A DNA stretch of 54,385 nt. Source: Methanomassiliicoccaceae archaeon UBA328. GTDB lineage: Archaea > Thermoplasmatota > Thermoplasmata > Methanomassiliicoccales > Methanomethylophilaceae. Where the stretch lies: assembly GCA_002506905.1 (NCBI GenBank), contig DAYM01000002.1, positions 3,384 through 57,768 on the forward strand, read 5' to 3'. Positions 1-7,580 of the stretch are shown piece after piece. The position numbers were made by a program, and so were the translations under genes. Position 1 is the stretch's first letter, and the number at the start of each line of letters is the position of its first letter. The notes beneath the pieces were generated by a model, which saw only the letters and a program-made list of their open reading frames with translations, was not told where the DNA came from and did no database searches.

Positions 1-284
1 AATGCGGCCGCTATCTTCATTCCATTCTTTTTCTTATTGTTGGCTTTAGGCGCGGTGTAGATAGGCGCCATATAGTATGGAGCATCGTAACGACGGTCCT
101 CCATAATGGGCTGAACTGTTTCGGGATAGTAGACATGGGTCTGACCCTGGTCCTCTTCCTGGCAGTTTCCGTTCTGTATGTGCTCCGTATACAATATCGC
201 GCGGCCGGGAAGAGCGCTTCCGCAGCTAGGGCAGTAGCAGGCCTCCTCTTCATCGATCTGATAACCGCATTTCGGGCAGAACAT
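1..284 (-). CDS. Zinc-ribbon protein, partial (C-terminus off window)
   Basis: The first 94 codons of a gene running off the left edge. The protein opens with MFCPKCGY and has a second CPSCG about 17 residues later, a classic two-knuckle zinc ribbon (residues 3-22). A Tyr/Pro-rich linker and a KKKNGMKIAAA stretch follow, which may lead into a membrane segment, as in many archaeal 'zinc ribbon + transmembrane' proteins; that part is not visible. The ATG lies directly before the first zinc knuckle, the usual arrangement in this family. A longer open frame on the same strand covers this region, but only this frame gives a recognisable protein. Function unknown; a structural zinc site is the safe statement. 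Confidence 0.8.
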   Translation of the reverse strand, partial: MFCPKCGYQIDEEEACYCPSCGSALPGRAILYTEHIQNGNCQEEDQGQTHVYYPETVQPIMEDRRYDAPYYMAPIYTAPKANNKKKNGMKIAAA

Positions 285-467
285 GGGCTCTTCATTTCAT
301 TTCATGGATTTAAATGTATTTGCTCAAAATAGAAAATATTATACAATTAGGATAATATAAGTTTTTGGGTGTATATTTGTACATGGTTTTGGCAGGATAT
401 TCATACTGCGTTCAAAAACAAAGATCCAAAAGAAGAAGGTTTAAGAAAAAGGTTTTTGAGGGTCCGA

Positions 468-1007
468 TCATGCCATAAGGCTTGCGGACCTGAGTTCTGC
501 TGCGATCTTGTCGACAGCACGGACGACGTCTTCGGGTACTTTGGCGCCGGTACAGACCATCTTACCGGATCCGAAGAGAAGAACGACGACCTTGGGTTCA
601 TCGAGCCTGTAGACCAGACCGGGGAACTGTTCAGGTTCGTATTCGACCTTCTCGAGTCCGAGTGTGATAGCAACTGTGTTAAGATTGATCTCCTGCTCGA
701 GGTCTGAAGATGCGACGATGTTCTGGACCTCGATCTTGGGCTCGATCATGATCTTGATCTTGGCCTTCTCAAGATCCTTTGCGACCTTGCTGATCGCGAC
801 CTTGACATCATCGAGGCTCTTTGCACCCGTACAGACGACCTTTCCGCTTCTGAAGAGAAGGGTCGCGGTCTTGGGTTCTTTGAGCCTGTAGACGAGTCCG
901 GGGAATTGCTGAGGGTTGTACTCTGCACCGTCAAGGGCATCCTCAATGTCATTAAGATTGAGCTCCTGTCCAAGGGATGTGGACGCTACAACATTCTCGA
1001 TTTTCAT
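468..1007 (-). CDS. tbp: TATA-box-binding protein (TBP)
   Basis: A general transcription factor that binds the promoter TATA box and, with TFB, recruits archaeal RNA polymerase. The 179-residue protein is two imperfect copies of the TBP saddle repeat (about residues 1-90 and 91-179). Each carries the hallmark QFPGLVYRL followed by a short beta segment and SGK(M/V)VCTGAK. The ATG is chosen because the sequence aligns from MKIENVVAS; a TTG three codons upstream (1016) could also serve, since a GGTGA element lies just before it. The acidic C-terminal tail often seen in euryarchaeal TBPs is absent. It is a single gene with its own AT-rich promoter; the ribbon-protein gene lies downstream on the same strand. 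Confidence 0.97.
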   Translation of the reverse strand: MKIENVVASTSLGQELNLNDIEDALDGAEYNPQQFPGLVYRLKEPKTATLLFRSGKVVCTGAKSLDDVKVAISKVAKDLEKAKIKIMIEPKIEVQNIVASSDLEQEINLNTVAITLGLEKVEYEPEQFPGLVYRLDEPKVVVLLFGSGKMVCTGAKVPEDVVRAVDKIAAELRSASLMA

Positions 1008-1035
1008 TTTAGCCAACTTTTCACCACTATTGCCC

Positions 1036-1056
1036 TATTTAAATATCCTTTATATA
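1036..1056 (-). promoter_or_regulatory. TATA elements of tbp
   Basis: Read on the minus strand, this stretch holds TATATAAAG followed by ATATTTAAATAG. The nearer one is centred about 34 nt, and the farther about 46 nt, upstream of the tbp ATG. Either would place transcription start within roughly 20 nt of the start codon. Confidence 0.5.
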
Positions 1057-1142
1057 CTTTTTGAGAAGAAGCCTATTTTTTGCTCACTGTCGATGTAAAA
1101 TCGGAATAAAGAGTGCTCTGTAGTTCGGAAGAATGAGAATGG

Positions 1143-1213
1143 AGTCGGGAGAGGGGATCGAACCCCCGTATCAGGATCTGCAGTCCCGCACATAGCCGCT
1201 GTGTTATCCCGAC
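1143..1213 (-). tRNA. tRNA-Cys (GCA)
   Basis: Read on the minus strand, a seven-base acceptor stem GTCGGGA/TCCCGAC encloses a D arm, an anticodon stem CGGGA/TCCTG with loop CTGCAGA (anticodon GCA), a four-base variable region, and a T arm with TTCGATC. The discriminator base is U (position 1143), the normal identity base for tRNA-Cys. The next three bases (1142-1140) read CCA, so the 3' end is gene-encoded. No intron is seen. Confidence 0.95.
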
Positions 1214-1300
1214 TTGATTCTCCCGATAGAATTACCGTATAAAAGGGTTGTTGATGATTTGGACCGCCAGAATTAATACGCAGGCCTGCAATGGAGGTGT

Positions 1301-2134
1301 ATGCACTGCAAGGATGTCTCGATACACGATGTCGATATCGATCTAGATCTTTCCAACATCTGTGCCCTCATGGACAATTGGAAGGCCTATAAGAGGACCG
1401 AATACATCGTTTTCCGCAACAGGGAACAGCTTGCGGTGGTGAGGATAGAGAGGGAAAAGGGAAAGGACCTTTTCCAAGACCTTTCCGCATACGAGATAGT
1501 ATCCCTTCCCGAGGAGACGGTGTACTACGAGGATCCTCACTTGGACATACTCAATCCTTCCGCTTTGGCCAGGGTCCAGGTGAAATATCCCGGCAAGACC
1601 GTTGTCGTTAAGGGGATGTTCTCGCACATCAACTTCGTAAAGGACCTCAAACCCCTCAGGCTGCGCGTGATCGATAATATCCCTCCGGCGCCTTCCAAGC
1701 TCGGCGTATTGGTCAAGATGGGATTGGCATCCGGTTTCGTAGACCATCCGATCATAGACGAGGATGTGGACATCTCCATGGCGGCATGCGTCAAGGACGT
1801 AAGGACCGAGGCCGTCATGTTCCCTTGCAAGGTTTCCGGACTCAGCGCGGATATGCCGTATTATTTTCTGGATGAAGCTCCGGAACTGAAGCACAAGGTG
1901 ACCCTTATCGGATGCAATCTCTCAAAGAGGATCTACGAGTCCCTGTATCACTCGGATGTGCCTTTCATCAATGTCTGTCCCATGGACAATGTTCCCGATG
2001 ACGGTGTGCCCACGATATTGAAGTGCTGTAAGGTCAAAGAAGGTCACACGAGAGAGGGCAATACGGTAATGGTGCCTTGGGGGGCAACGGTGCCCGAGGT
2101 GGTCGGGGCGATCAACGACCTCTTTTCAGAATAA
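1301..2134 (+). CDS. Conserved archaeal protein of unknown function
   Basis: A 277-residue soluble protein with no signal peptide or membrane segment. A GGAGGTG ribosome-binding site 2 nt before the ATG fixes the start. There is no nucleotide-binding or metal motif I recognise; scattered cysteines (residue 3; CxxD contexts; a CC pair near 244) do not form a clear cluster. The sequence alternates predicted beta strands and short helices, and ends in a segment (VMVPWGATVPEVVGAINDLF) resembling a small alpha/beta domain. The overall look recalls uncharacterised proteins shared by methanogens and haloarchaea, but I cannot name the family with certainty. It stands alone after tRNA-Cys and its end overlaps the convergent TPR gene by 9 nt. 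Confidence 0.75.
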   Translation: MHCKDVSIHDVDIDLDLSNICALMDNWKAYKRTEYIVFRNREQLAVVRIEREKGKDLFQDLSAYEIVSLPEETVYYEDPHLDILNPSALARVQVKYPGKTVVVKGMFSHINFVKDLKPLRLRVIDNIPPAPSKLGVLVKMGLASGFVDHPIIDEDVDISMAACVKDVRTEAVMFPCKVSGLSADMPYYFLDEAPELKHKVTLIGCNLSKRIYESLYHSDVPFINVCPMDNVPDDGVPTILKCCKVKEGHTREGNTVMVPWGATVPEVVGAINDLFSE

Positions 2135-2548
2135 GTCGCGTCCGCGGGCGTATGCCTTGTATCCTTCGTCGGCCTTTCCCATTTTGCAGAGGATATCTCC
2201 CAACGCATACCAGGAATCCGCATCTTCCGGATCTTTCTCCAGATGTCTCTTCAAATGGGCCACGGCATCTTCGTACATGCCTTTGTCGGCAAGTTCCTTC
2301 GCCACCGTGCGTCCATTGGATTCGTCGTCCACGATACGGACGTATTCCCTCTTTGCCTTTCTGAGAAGTACATCCAGGGAATTCTCGGTAAGCCATGGAT
2401 ACCTCTCTCTGAGGGTCTTTCTGAATTTGAGTTCCTCGGCGGTATCGGTATCGCCCCTGGTCCCTTTGAAGATACTGAACGGTACTTTCACGGTCTGTTT
2501 GCCGTGATCGATGACGATGTACCTCGCTGAGGATACGATGGAGATCAC
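2126..2548 (-). CDS. TPR-repeat protein downstream of pyrK
   Basis: A 140-residue protein. The start is taken as GTG at 2548, overlapping the pyrK stop (GTGA), a tight translational coupling typical here; a long upstream extension in this frame lies inside pyrK and is not believable. The N-terminal half (about 1-75) is a small charged domain, and residues about 80-138 form one and a half tetratricopeptide-like helical repeats (AVAHLKRHLEKDPEDADSWYALGDILCKMG). TPRs mediate protein-protein contacts; the partner is unknown. Co-transcription with pyrD and pyrK is inferred from overlap and need not mean a role in pyrimidine synthesis. Confidence 0.75.
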   Translation of the reverse strand: MISIVSSARYIVIDHGKQTVKVPFSIFKGTRGDTDTAEELKFRKTLRERYPWLTENSLDVLLRKAKREYVRIVDDESNGRTVAKELADKGMYEDAVAHLKRHLEKDPEDADSWYALGDILCKMGKADEGYKAYARGRDLF

Positions 2549-3309
2549 CTGAACTTGACCAAACGTCCGCATTCGTCCCTTTTGCAGGTTCCGAAGTCCT
2601 TCATCTTCGAGATCTGTTCCCTTGTGAACACAGGTCCGTCCTTGCAGACGCGCTGGTCGTCTATGACGCAGCATCCGCATACGCCGGCCCCGCATTTCAT
2701 GTGTCTCTCGAGCGAGAGCTGGCAGTCGAGATCGAGTTCCTCGCATGCCTTGTACAGATAGTAGAGCATGACCTCGGGTCCGCATGCGATGACGCAGTCG
2801 TACTGGTTCTCGGCGCATTTCTCCTTCATGAGCTGGACGGCATTTCCGTGGAAGCCCCTGCTTCCGTCATTCGTGGATATCCACAGGTTCGAGGAGTATT
2901 TCGTTGCCAGATCGTCCATTATGATGTCCTTGTCGGTGCGTGCACCGATGATCGTATCGGCTCCTGTCTCCTTGACCGCAGGTATTATCGAAGCGACTCC
3001 GACGCCGCCTCCGACGATGAGATATCTCCTTCCCTTCTTCAGGTCGTATCCGTTACCGTAAGGGCCTCTGAGCCTGAGGGTGTCGTTGATGGTGAGTTCG
3101 TGAAGCCTCTTGGTCGATTCGCCGATGGCCTTCACCGTGATGCTCTTGATCCTTCCTGTTTTCGACAGGGACATGGGGATCTCTTCCATTCCGGGGACCC
3201 AGATCATAGCGAACTGTCCGGGCTGTGCCTTCGCATCCCATTGGAACTCGAAGGTCTTTGTATCATAACATTCGTTGTGGACCCCGATGATCTTTCCGTA
3301 ATCAGTCAT
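2545..3309 (-). CDS. pyrK: Dihydroorotate dehydrogenase electron-transfer subunit PyrK
   Basis: The FAD/[2Fe-2S] subunit of NAD-dependent (class 1B) dihydroorotate dehydrogenase, passing electrons from PyrD's FMN to NAD+. In order: an FAD-binding beta barrel (about 1-95), a nucleotide-binding fold with GGGVGVA (about 100-108), and a C-terminal cysteine cluster CGAGVCGCC...C for the 2Fe-2S centre (about 213-230). At 254 residues the length is normal. The ATG at 3309 gives MTDYGKIIG and overlaps the end of pyrD by 8 nt; a GTG three codons earlier is possible but less likely. It sits directly after pyrD, as in many Firmicutes and archaea. Confidence 0.93.
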   Translation of the reverse strand: MTDYGKIIGVHNECYDTKTFEFQWDAKAQPGQFAMIWVPGMEEIPMSLSKTGRIKSITVKAIGESTKRLHELTINDTLRLRGPYGNGYDLKKGRRYLIVGGGVGVASIIPAVKETGADTIIGARTDKDIIMDDLATKYSSNLWISTNDGSRGFHGNAVQLMKEKCAENQYDCVIACGPEVMLYYLYKACEELDLDCQLSLERHMKCGAGVCGCCVIDDQRVCKDGPVFTREQISKMKDFGTCKRDECGRLVKFR

Positions 3310-4204
3310 TGGCAACACCTACCATTTCTCCGATAGAGGAGTAATTGTTGTCGAACATGAAGGCCTCCAGACCCTTGTTTATCATGTTGAATACATCGGG
3401 GCCGTTCTTCGCTACCGCGCTTCCAACCTGGAAAGCGCATGCGCCGGCCATGATATATTGAAGTGCATCGTGGGCATCGGATATCCCTCCGACACCGATG
3501 ACGGGTATGTCGAGTGCGGCGTAGAGGTCGTATACCGCCCTCACTCCGACAGCTCTGACGGCCGGTCCCGAGAGTCCGCCGAACTTGTTGCTGAGGACGG
3601 GTCTTCTGAGTTCGGGGGAGATCACCATGGCTTTGAGCGTATTGATGGCCACCACCGCGTCGCCGCCTGCTTCCTGGACCGCGACACCTATGTCTGCGAC
3701 AGAATCCGTATTGGGCGTGAGCTTTGCCCAGACGGGGATCTTGACGGCATCTTTCACCGCGCCGACGATCTTCTTGACGGTCGCAGGATCGGTACCGAGC
3801 TCCATTCCGTATCCTTTGGCGTGAGGGCATGAGAGGTTGAGTTCCACAGCGCACGCGCCGTAGTCCTCCATCTTACCTGCGAGTTTGGCGAATTCATCTG
3901 CATTCGCACCGTAGATAGAACCGATGATGGGTCCTGCCTTAACAGCGACATCCATTTCGTCTTTGAACAGGTCGATGCCGGGATTCGGAAGCCCCATAGC
4001 GTTGACGAATCCGCCCTTGACCTCCGTGAAACATGGATTCTGATGACCCGCTTTAGGCTCCAGACCGATCGATTTGGTTACCACAGCACCAGCGCCGCTG
4101 GATAACATACGGACCATAGACGGTCCCGTCTCATCCATAATACCGGAAGCGACCATGCCCGGTCCCTTCAGCTTCACCTTTCCAATCGAGGTCTCTAGAG
4201 TCAT
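3302..4204 (-). CDS. pyrD: Dihydroorotate dehydrogenase catalytic subunit PyrD (class 1B)
   Basis: FMN-dependent TIM-barrel enzyme that oxidises dihydroorotate to orotate in de novo pyrimidine synthesis. The 300 residues include the active-site loop NLSCPHAKGYG, whose cysteine is the catalytic base typical of class 1 enzymes, and the phosphate-binding GVGGISDAHDAL and MAGACAFQVGSA segments near the C-terminus. It pairs with PyrK (overlap 8 nt), so the physiological acceptor is NAD+. It is the first gene of a three-gene unit, reading away from the cysteine desulfurase gene across a 56-nt intergenic gap that holds one central TATA-like element. Confidence 0.96.
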   Translation of the reverse strand: MTLETSIGKVKLKGPGMVASGIMDETGPSMVRMLSSGAGAVVTKSIGLEPKAGHQNPCFTEVKGGFVNAMGLPNPGIDLFKDEMDVAVKAGPIIGSIYGANADEFAKLAGKMEDYGACAVELNLSCPHAKGYGMELGTDPATVKKIVGAVKDAVKIPVWAKLTPNTDSVADIGVAVQEAGGDAVVAINTLKAMVISPELRRPVLSNKFGGLSGPAVRAVGVRAVYDLYAALDIPVIGVGGISDAHDALQYIMAGACAFQVGSAVAKNGPDVFNMINKGLEAFMFDNNYSSIGEMVGVAND

Positions 4205-4226
4205 ACTGCCCCTTATATCGCGTAAC

Positions 4227-4240
4227 CCATTAAAATACTT
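4227..4240. promoter_or_regulatory. Shared TATA-like element between pyrD and desulfurase gene
   Basis: The AT stretch CATTAAAATACTT lies about 27 nt upstream of the desulfurase ATG (4261) and about 29 nt upstream of the pyrD ATG (4204) on the opposite strand. One TATA element in the middle of a 56-nt divergent gap could drive both genes as leaderless transcripts. A second TATA-like run (CCTTATAT, 4211-4218) is too close to pyrD to serve it well. Confidence 0.45.
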
Positions 4241-4260
4241 CCAATGTATGGCGGCGTATT

Positions 4261-5469
4261 ATGAACGTATCGGATGTCCGCAACGATTTCCCGACGATGA
4301 GGAAAGGCAAAGGTGTCTACTTGGACAGCGCATGCCAATCGCTTAGGCCGGACAGGGTCATCGACGCGGTCATGGAGTACTATACCGAATGCCCTTCGTG
4401 CGGAGGCCGCAGCGTACACAGCATGTCTACGGCAGTTTCCGTCAGAACGGATGAGACCAGGGAGGCCTTGGCCGGATTCTTCGGTACGGACGATCCCGAT
4501 TGTTACATATTTACCAAGAATTGCACCGAAGGCATCAACACCGTCGCATACGGTTTGGATATCAAAAAGGGCGATGTTGTGGTCACCACCGATACCGAGC
4601 ACAACTCCAATCACGTTCCCTGGCTTGTCCTGGCCGATGAACGCGGCGTGAAGAGGAGATTCTCGGTTTCCAAAGAGGATGGCGAGTTCGATATGGATTC
4701 GTTCCTCGAGCAGATGTGCCGTGATGTGAGACTTGTATCCGTTCAGCACTGCAGCAATGTTACCGGATGCGTCACGCCCGTCAGGGAGATCGCGGAGATC
4801 GCCCACGACTGCGGCGCCTTGGTCCTTGTGGACGGTTCCCAGGCGGCCCCTCATTTCAAAGTCGATCTGGAAAAACTCGATGTGGATTTCTATTCAGCTT
4901 CGATACACAAGATGCTGGGCCCTTCCGGTATGGGTTTCCTGTACGGAAAGAAGGACCTGCTGAAGCAGCTGCGCCCTCTCGTGTACGGCGGAGGAGCTGT
5001 AGGCCGTACGACATATTCGGACGTCCAGCTCGCCCCGGTACCGGATAAGTTCGAGGCAGGTCTTCAGAATTATGCGGGCATCTTCGGTACCAAGGCCGCT
5101 TTGGAATACATTTCCGATATCGGTTTCGATGACATCGTGAAACATGAGAGATCATTGATGAAGAAGATCTTCGAAGGACTGGAAGACGTCAAAGGTCTGA
5201 GCATAGTAGGTCCCGACAGGCCCGAAAGAAGATGCGGGATCTTCGCCTTTAACATCAACGGTCTGCTTTCCCATGATATCGCCATGATGCTCGATAATAT
5301 GGACGGTATAATGATAAGGTCGGGAATGCATTGTTCGCATCCCCTTTACGAATCCAGAGGACTCGTCGGAAGTGCACGTGCCTCAACGTACATCTACAAT
5401 AACGACGAGGACATCTCAAGGTTCGTGACCGCAGTAAGGAAGATCGCAGAAGAGTTCGGCGATCATTGA
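4261..5469 (+). CDS. SufS-like cysteine desulfurase (class V aminotransferase fold)
   Basis: PLP enzyme expected to strip sulfur from cysteine as an enzyme-bound persulfide for Fe-S cluster or other thio-cofactor assembly. Visible landmarks in the 402 residues: TEHNSNHVPW (substrate/PLP pocket), DGSQAAPH (the Asp and Gln/His contacting the PLP ring), SIHKMLGPSGMGFLYG with the Schiff-base lysine, and RSGMHCSHPL carrying the catalytic cysteine, then an arginine-containing SARASTYIYNN. The length and the Cys loop match the SufS/CsdA (group II) type. No sufBC or iscU neighbour is in the window. The ATG is probably leaderless. Selenocysteine lyase or another group II desulfurase is the alternative. 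Confidence 0.88.
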   Translation: MNVSDVRNDFPTMRKGKGVYLDSACQSLRPDRVIDAVMEYYTECPSCGGRSVHSMSTAVSVRTDETREALAGFFGTDDPDCYIFTKNCTEGINTVAYGLDIKKGDVVVTTDTEHNSNHVPWLVLADERGVKRRFSVSKEDGEFDMDSFLEQMCRDVRLVSVQHCSNVTGCVTPVREIAEIAHDCGALVLVDGSQAAPHFKVDLEKLDVDFYSASIHKMLGPSGMGFLYGKKDLLKQLRPLVYGGGAVGRTTYSDVQLAPVPDKFEAGLQNYAGIFGTKAALEYISDIGFDDIVKHERSLMKKIFEGLEDVKGLSIVGPDRPERRCGIFAFNINGLLSHDIAMMLDNMDGIMIRSGMHCSHPLYESRGLVGSARASTYIYNNDEDISRFVTAVRKIAEEFGDH

Positions 5470-5837
5470 ATCGTTATCGTGAGCGAATCATTCTCGCGCA
5501 CGATATCGACTATATCGTTGTATGTAAGTTCGAAATATCCTGTGCTGTGTTCTGTCAGCGACAGATAGTCCTTCTCACCGCCTGTTATGATCACTTTATG
5601 GCCGTCCAATACCAGGCCGTAATCCGCACTGGGAAGGATGTCCCAACCGCGCAGGTGCATGGTATCGGTCTCGGAGTCCCAGAACGAATCCAGCATGGAG
5701 GCTATACTGTCCGAGACCTCTGTCATGTTCTCTTCTTCCATGCTGTCGTAGATGCCGTTCACGGGAACTATCACCGCCGCAAGCAGGATCGCACCGCACG
5801 CGATGAGTGCGACACGGGAAAGGGTGAACTCCATCAT
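5463..5837 (-). CDS. Pilin-like secreted protein, third of three
   Basis: A 124-residue protein whose start ATG (5837) overlaps the preceding gene's stop (ATGA). The N-terminus is one hydrophobic helix (about residues 7-26, SRVALIACGAILLAAVIVPV) after a short polar lead, followed by an acidic, probably extracellular domain (EEENMTEVSDSIASMLDSFW...) rich in beta strands. The layout matches minor pilins or pseudopilins, although the Lys/Gly processing motif seen in its two upstream neighbours is missing, so it may be an uncleaved membrane-anchored subunit. It overlaps the desulfurase end by 7 nt, tail to tail. Function inferred only from topology and context. Confidence 0.65.
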   Translation of the reverse strand: MMEFTLSRVALIACGAILLAAVIVPVNGIYDSMEEENMTEVSDSIASMLDSFWDSETDTMHLRGWDILPSADYGLVLDGHKVIITGGEKDYLSLTEHSTGYFELTYNDIVDIVRENDSLTITIQ

Positions 5838-6268
5838 ACCAGACTCACCCCCACGCCGTACTTGCCGTTTTGATCCTGGCACTCTATCAGTATGGTGCAA
5901 TTTCCGCTTACTTCCAGACTGTCTCCGAATATGCAGACGGAAGGTCTTTGGAGGTAGATGCGTCCGGTCTCTTTATCGCCGTGATAGATGCCTATCGTGT
6001 ATGCGTCGGCACCTTCGCCGCCCAGTTTGATATAGCATTCCCTGTCGATATCCACTTCCACCGTAACACAGCCTCCGACGCCGGAATAATAGACCTTTGA
6101 TATAGCCTCGGAGACCTTTTCGGCCTCTGATTCAGCGGCCATAGAAGTATTGTCGTCTTCGAGGGAAGTGACCATCCCGGAAAGGACCGGGATGGAAATA
6201 GAAAGGATTAGGAAGGCTATTGTCAGTCTCAGGGGGAAACCGATCATTGCCTTCCTGTTCATCTTCAT
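5834..6268 (-). CDS. Pilin-like secreted protein, second of three
   Basis: A 144-residue protein with a class III (prepilin-type) N-terminus: basic MKMNRKAMIGFP followed by a hydrophobic helix (LRLTIAFLILSISIPVLSGM, about 13-32). The remaining 110 residues form a compact beta-rich domain with three cysteines (VGGCVTVEVD, ECYIKLGG and GNCTILIEC regions) that could form disulfides outside the membrane. The K-x-x-IGFP motif is shared with the pilin-like gene near 21.5 kb. It overlaps both neighbours by 4 nt and so belongs to one operon. I read it as a minor pilin or surface protein; the exact family is unknown. Confidence 0.7.
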   Translation of the reverse strand: MKMNRKAMIGFPLRLTIAFLILSISIPVLSGMVTSLEDDNTSMAAESEAEKVSEAISKVYYSGVGGCVTVEVDIDRECYIKLGGEGADAYTIGIYHGDKETGRIYLQRPSVCIFGDSLEVSGNCTILIECQDQNGKYGVGVSLV

Positions 6269-6732
6269 GAGATCACCGCGATCCTCGCAGAGTTGTTCGA
6301 TCCGTAATCGGACTGGTTGACCTCGACAGAGATGAATCCCACATTGCTTCCTCTTAATGTGATATGGAGGTTGTCAAAGTGTGCGTTCCCTGTGCTGTCT
6401 GTGATGGCGTATGCGGTCGATCCGTCGCTGTACATGACACCGAGGCCGTTAAGCGAAACGAGTGCGTTTGCGATGGGATTTCCGTCCTGGTCTGCGACAT
6501 AGATGTCAACGGTAGCGTCATTGGTCATCGTATTGCCGTTCAGGGTGATCTGTCCCGGGACGATGTCTACCGTGTCTATCGAATTAGGCGTATCGATATT
6601 GCCCATCCATCCGAGCAGGATAGCTGTTCCCATAGTTGCGATTATGATCACGATCATAAGCTGAAGAGGAAGACCTTCTATGCTTCCCTTCTTGTTCTTG
6701 TTGAGTTTCATGAGTCTCTTTATTTGTCTCAT
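6265..6732 (-). CDS. Pilin-like protein with Ig-like carboxypeptidase-regulatory fold
   Basis: First gene of the triad, 155 residues from the ATG at 6732, which lies about 27 nt after a TATA box (leaderless); a GTG at 6756 and an ATG at 6711 are alternatives. A basic LNKNKKGSIEGLP stretch precedes a hydrophobic helix (LQLMIVIIIATMGTAILLGW), a prepilin-type signal. The exposed part (about 65-150) has the pattern of an Ig-like/CarboxypepD-regulatory domain: VDIYVADQDGNPIANALVSLNG...TDSTGNAHFDNL. Such domains occur in cell-surface proteins. Probably a structural or adhesive subunit of an archaeal pilus or surface fibre. Confidence 0.7.
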   Translation of the reverse strand: MRQIKRLMKLNKNKKGSIEGLPLQLMIVIIIATMGTAILLGWMGNIDTPNSIDTVDIVPGQITLNGNTMTNDATVDIYVADQDGNPIANALVSLNGLGVMYSDGSTAYAITDSTGNAHFDNLHITLRGSNVGFISVEVNQSDYGSNNSARIAVIS

Positions 6733-6756
6733 GAATGATGATTCGTCATGAATCAC

Positions 6757-6764
6757 TATAAAAG
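6757..6764 (-). promoter_or_regulatory. TATA box of the pilin-like triad
   Basis: On the minus strand this reads CTTTTATA, centred about 28 nt upstream of the ATG at 6732. That spacing implies an essentially leaderless mRNA and supports choosing 6732 over the upstream GTG. Confidence 0.55.
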
Positions 6765-6804
6765 ACGGATTCTACAGTTAGCATACCGCGATACTAACTC
6801 AGGA

Positions 6805-7356
6805 TCACGTATCGTTTTTCAGTTCGGATGAGTGTATGACGGAATGTTTTGCACCTGAAGGCAGCAGTTCGCTTTTCATAACCCTTATCTCCGTGCATGG
6901 GGTGGTCAGGAACACGGTATCGGAATATCTGCCGAGGATATCGGACAGATCGGTGCGTCCGTTCACTCTGCCGACGGTGAGATGGGGTTTGAACGGTTTC
7001 TTGTCATGGTATATTCCTGCGGCATCAAGGTCAAGGCTGATCCTGTCGGCTATGGTCTTGAGCGGGATATCAGTCTCTATTCCCGTCCACACGATGCGCG
7101 GATCTCCTTTTTCGGGAAATGTGCTTATGCCTTTGACGGTTATCTCGGAAGGTCCGATGTCTGCTACGGCATTGTCGACGCATCTCTCGATATCCCTGAT
7201 CTTTCTTTCTTCCACATATCCGATGAAACAAAGGGTCAGATGCATTTGGGCCTTGGAGGGGGTCCGTATCTTTCCTGTCTTCCTCAGATCGGAAAATAAT
7301 CCGTCCATCTCGTCTTTGACGGGGATCGGTACCGAAATGAATACTCTGACAGTCAT
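6805..7356 (-). CDS. thpR: RNA 2',3'-cyclic phosphodiesterase ThpR
   Basis: Member of the 2H phosphoesterase superfamily, which opens 2',3'-cyclic phosphates on RNA ends (formerly '2'-5' RNA ligase'). Both catalytic HxT motifs are present: HLTL at about 39-42 and HLTV at about 125-128, in a 183-residue protein of normal length. The start is set at the ATG beginning MTVRVFISVP, 28 nt after a TATA box; the TTG seven codons earlier would put the promoter too close. It stands alone, reading away from a tiny membrane-protein gene that shares the same promoter region. Confidence 0.92.
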   Translation of the reverse strand: MTVRVFISVPIPVKDEMDGLFSDLRKTGKIRTPSKAQMHLTLCFIGYVEERKIRDIERCVDNAVADIGPSEITVKGISTFPEKGDPRIVWTGIETDIPLKTIADRISLDLDAAGIYHDKKPFKPHLTVGRVNGRTDLSDILGRYSDTVFLTTPCTEIRVMKSELLPSGAKHSVIHSSELKNDT

Positions 7357-7378
7357 ATGTCCGAGAATGCAACTCAAA

Positions 7379-7388
7379 CGTTTATATT
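7379..7388. promoter_or_regulatory. Shared TATA element between thpR and small membrane gene
   Basis: CGTTTATATTC lies 28 nt upstream of the thpR ATG (minus strand) and about 26 nt upstream of the ATG at 7410 (plus strand). The gap between the two start codons is only 53 nt, so one AT element must serve both, and both mRNAs would be leaderless. Confidence 0.45.
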
Positions 7389-7409
7389 CTCGTCAGCTAT
7401 CCGTGTATC

Positions 7410-7532
7410 ATGGCAGACAAGGTCAAAGCACATACAGACAGGACCCCGACGGACAAGTTCGTTGCGGCATTCCCTGCTATCGCATTCGTGATCGTAGCGG
7501 CAATGATAGCAGTCGTCTATATTCTGAAATAA
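7410..7532 (+). CDS. 40-residue single-span membrane protein
   Basis: A short frame, MADKVKAHTDRTPTDKF..., with a polar 16-residue N-terminus and a clean transmembrane helix (about 18-38, ending VVYILK). It is supported by a TATA box 26 nt upstream, an ATG, a TAA stop and a GC-rich hairpin just downstream. Charged residues lie at both ends of the helix, so the orientation is unclear. It resembles tiny accessory subunits of membrane complexes or stress-related small membrane proteins, but no family can be assigned by eye. Confidence 0.6.
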   Translation: MADKVKAHTDRTPTDKFVAAFPAIAFVIVAAMIAVVYILK

Positions 7533-7552
7533 ACCGCTTAAAAGGGATATTT

Positions 7553-7571
7553 CGGCCCCTTCGCGGGGCCG
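7553..7571. terminator. GC hairpin between convergent genes
   Basis: CGGCCCC and GGGGCCG form a perfect 7-bp stem around TTCGC, between the end of the small membrane-protein gene and the end of the Sel1-repeat gene. There is no strong T-run on either side, so its role as a terminator is inferred from position. Confidence 0.45.
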
Positions 7572-7580
7572 GGTATTATT

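Noticed and set aside
17..295. 92-codon open frame on the minus strand at the left edge
   Set aside because: The frame offset by two from it (start 284) encodes a clear zinc ribbon; the 92-codon frame is Arg/Thr-rich with no motif.
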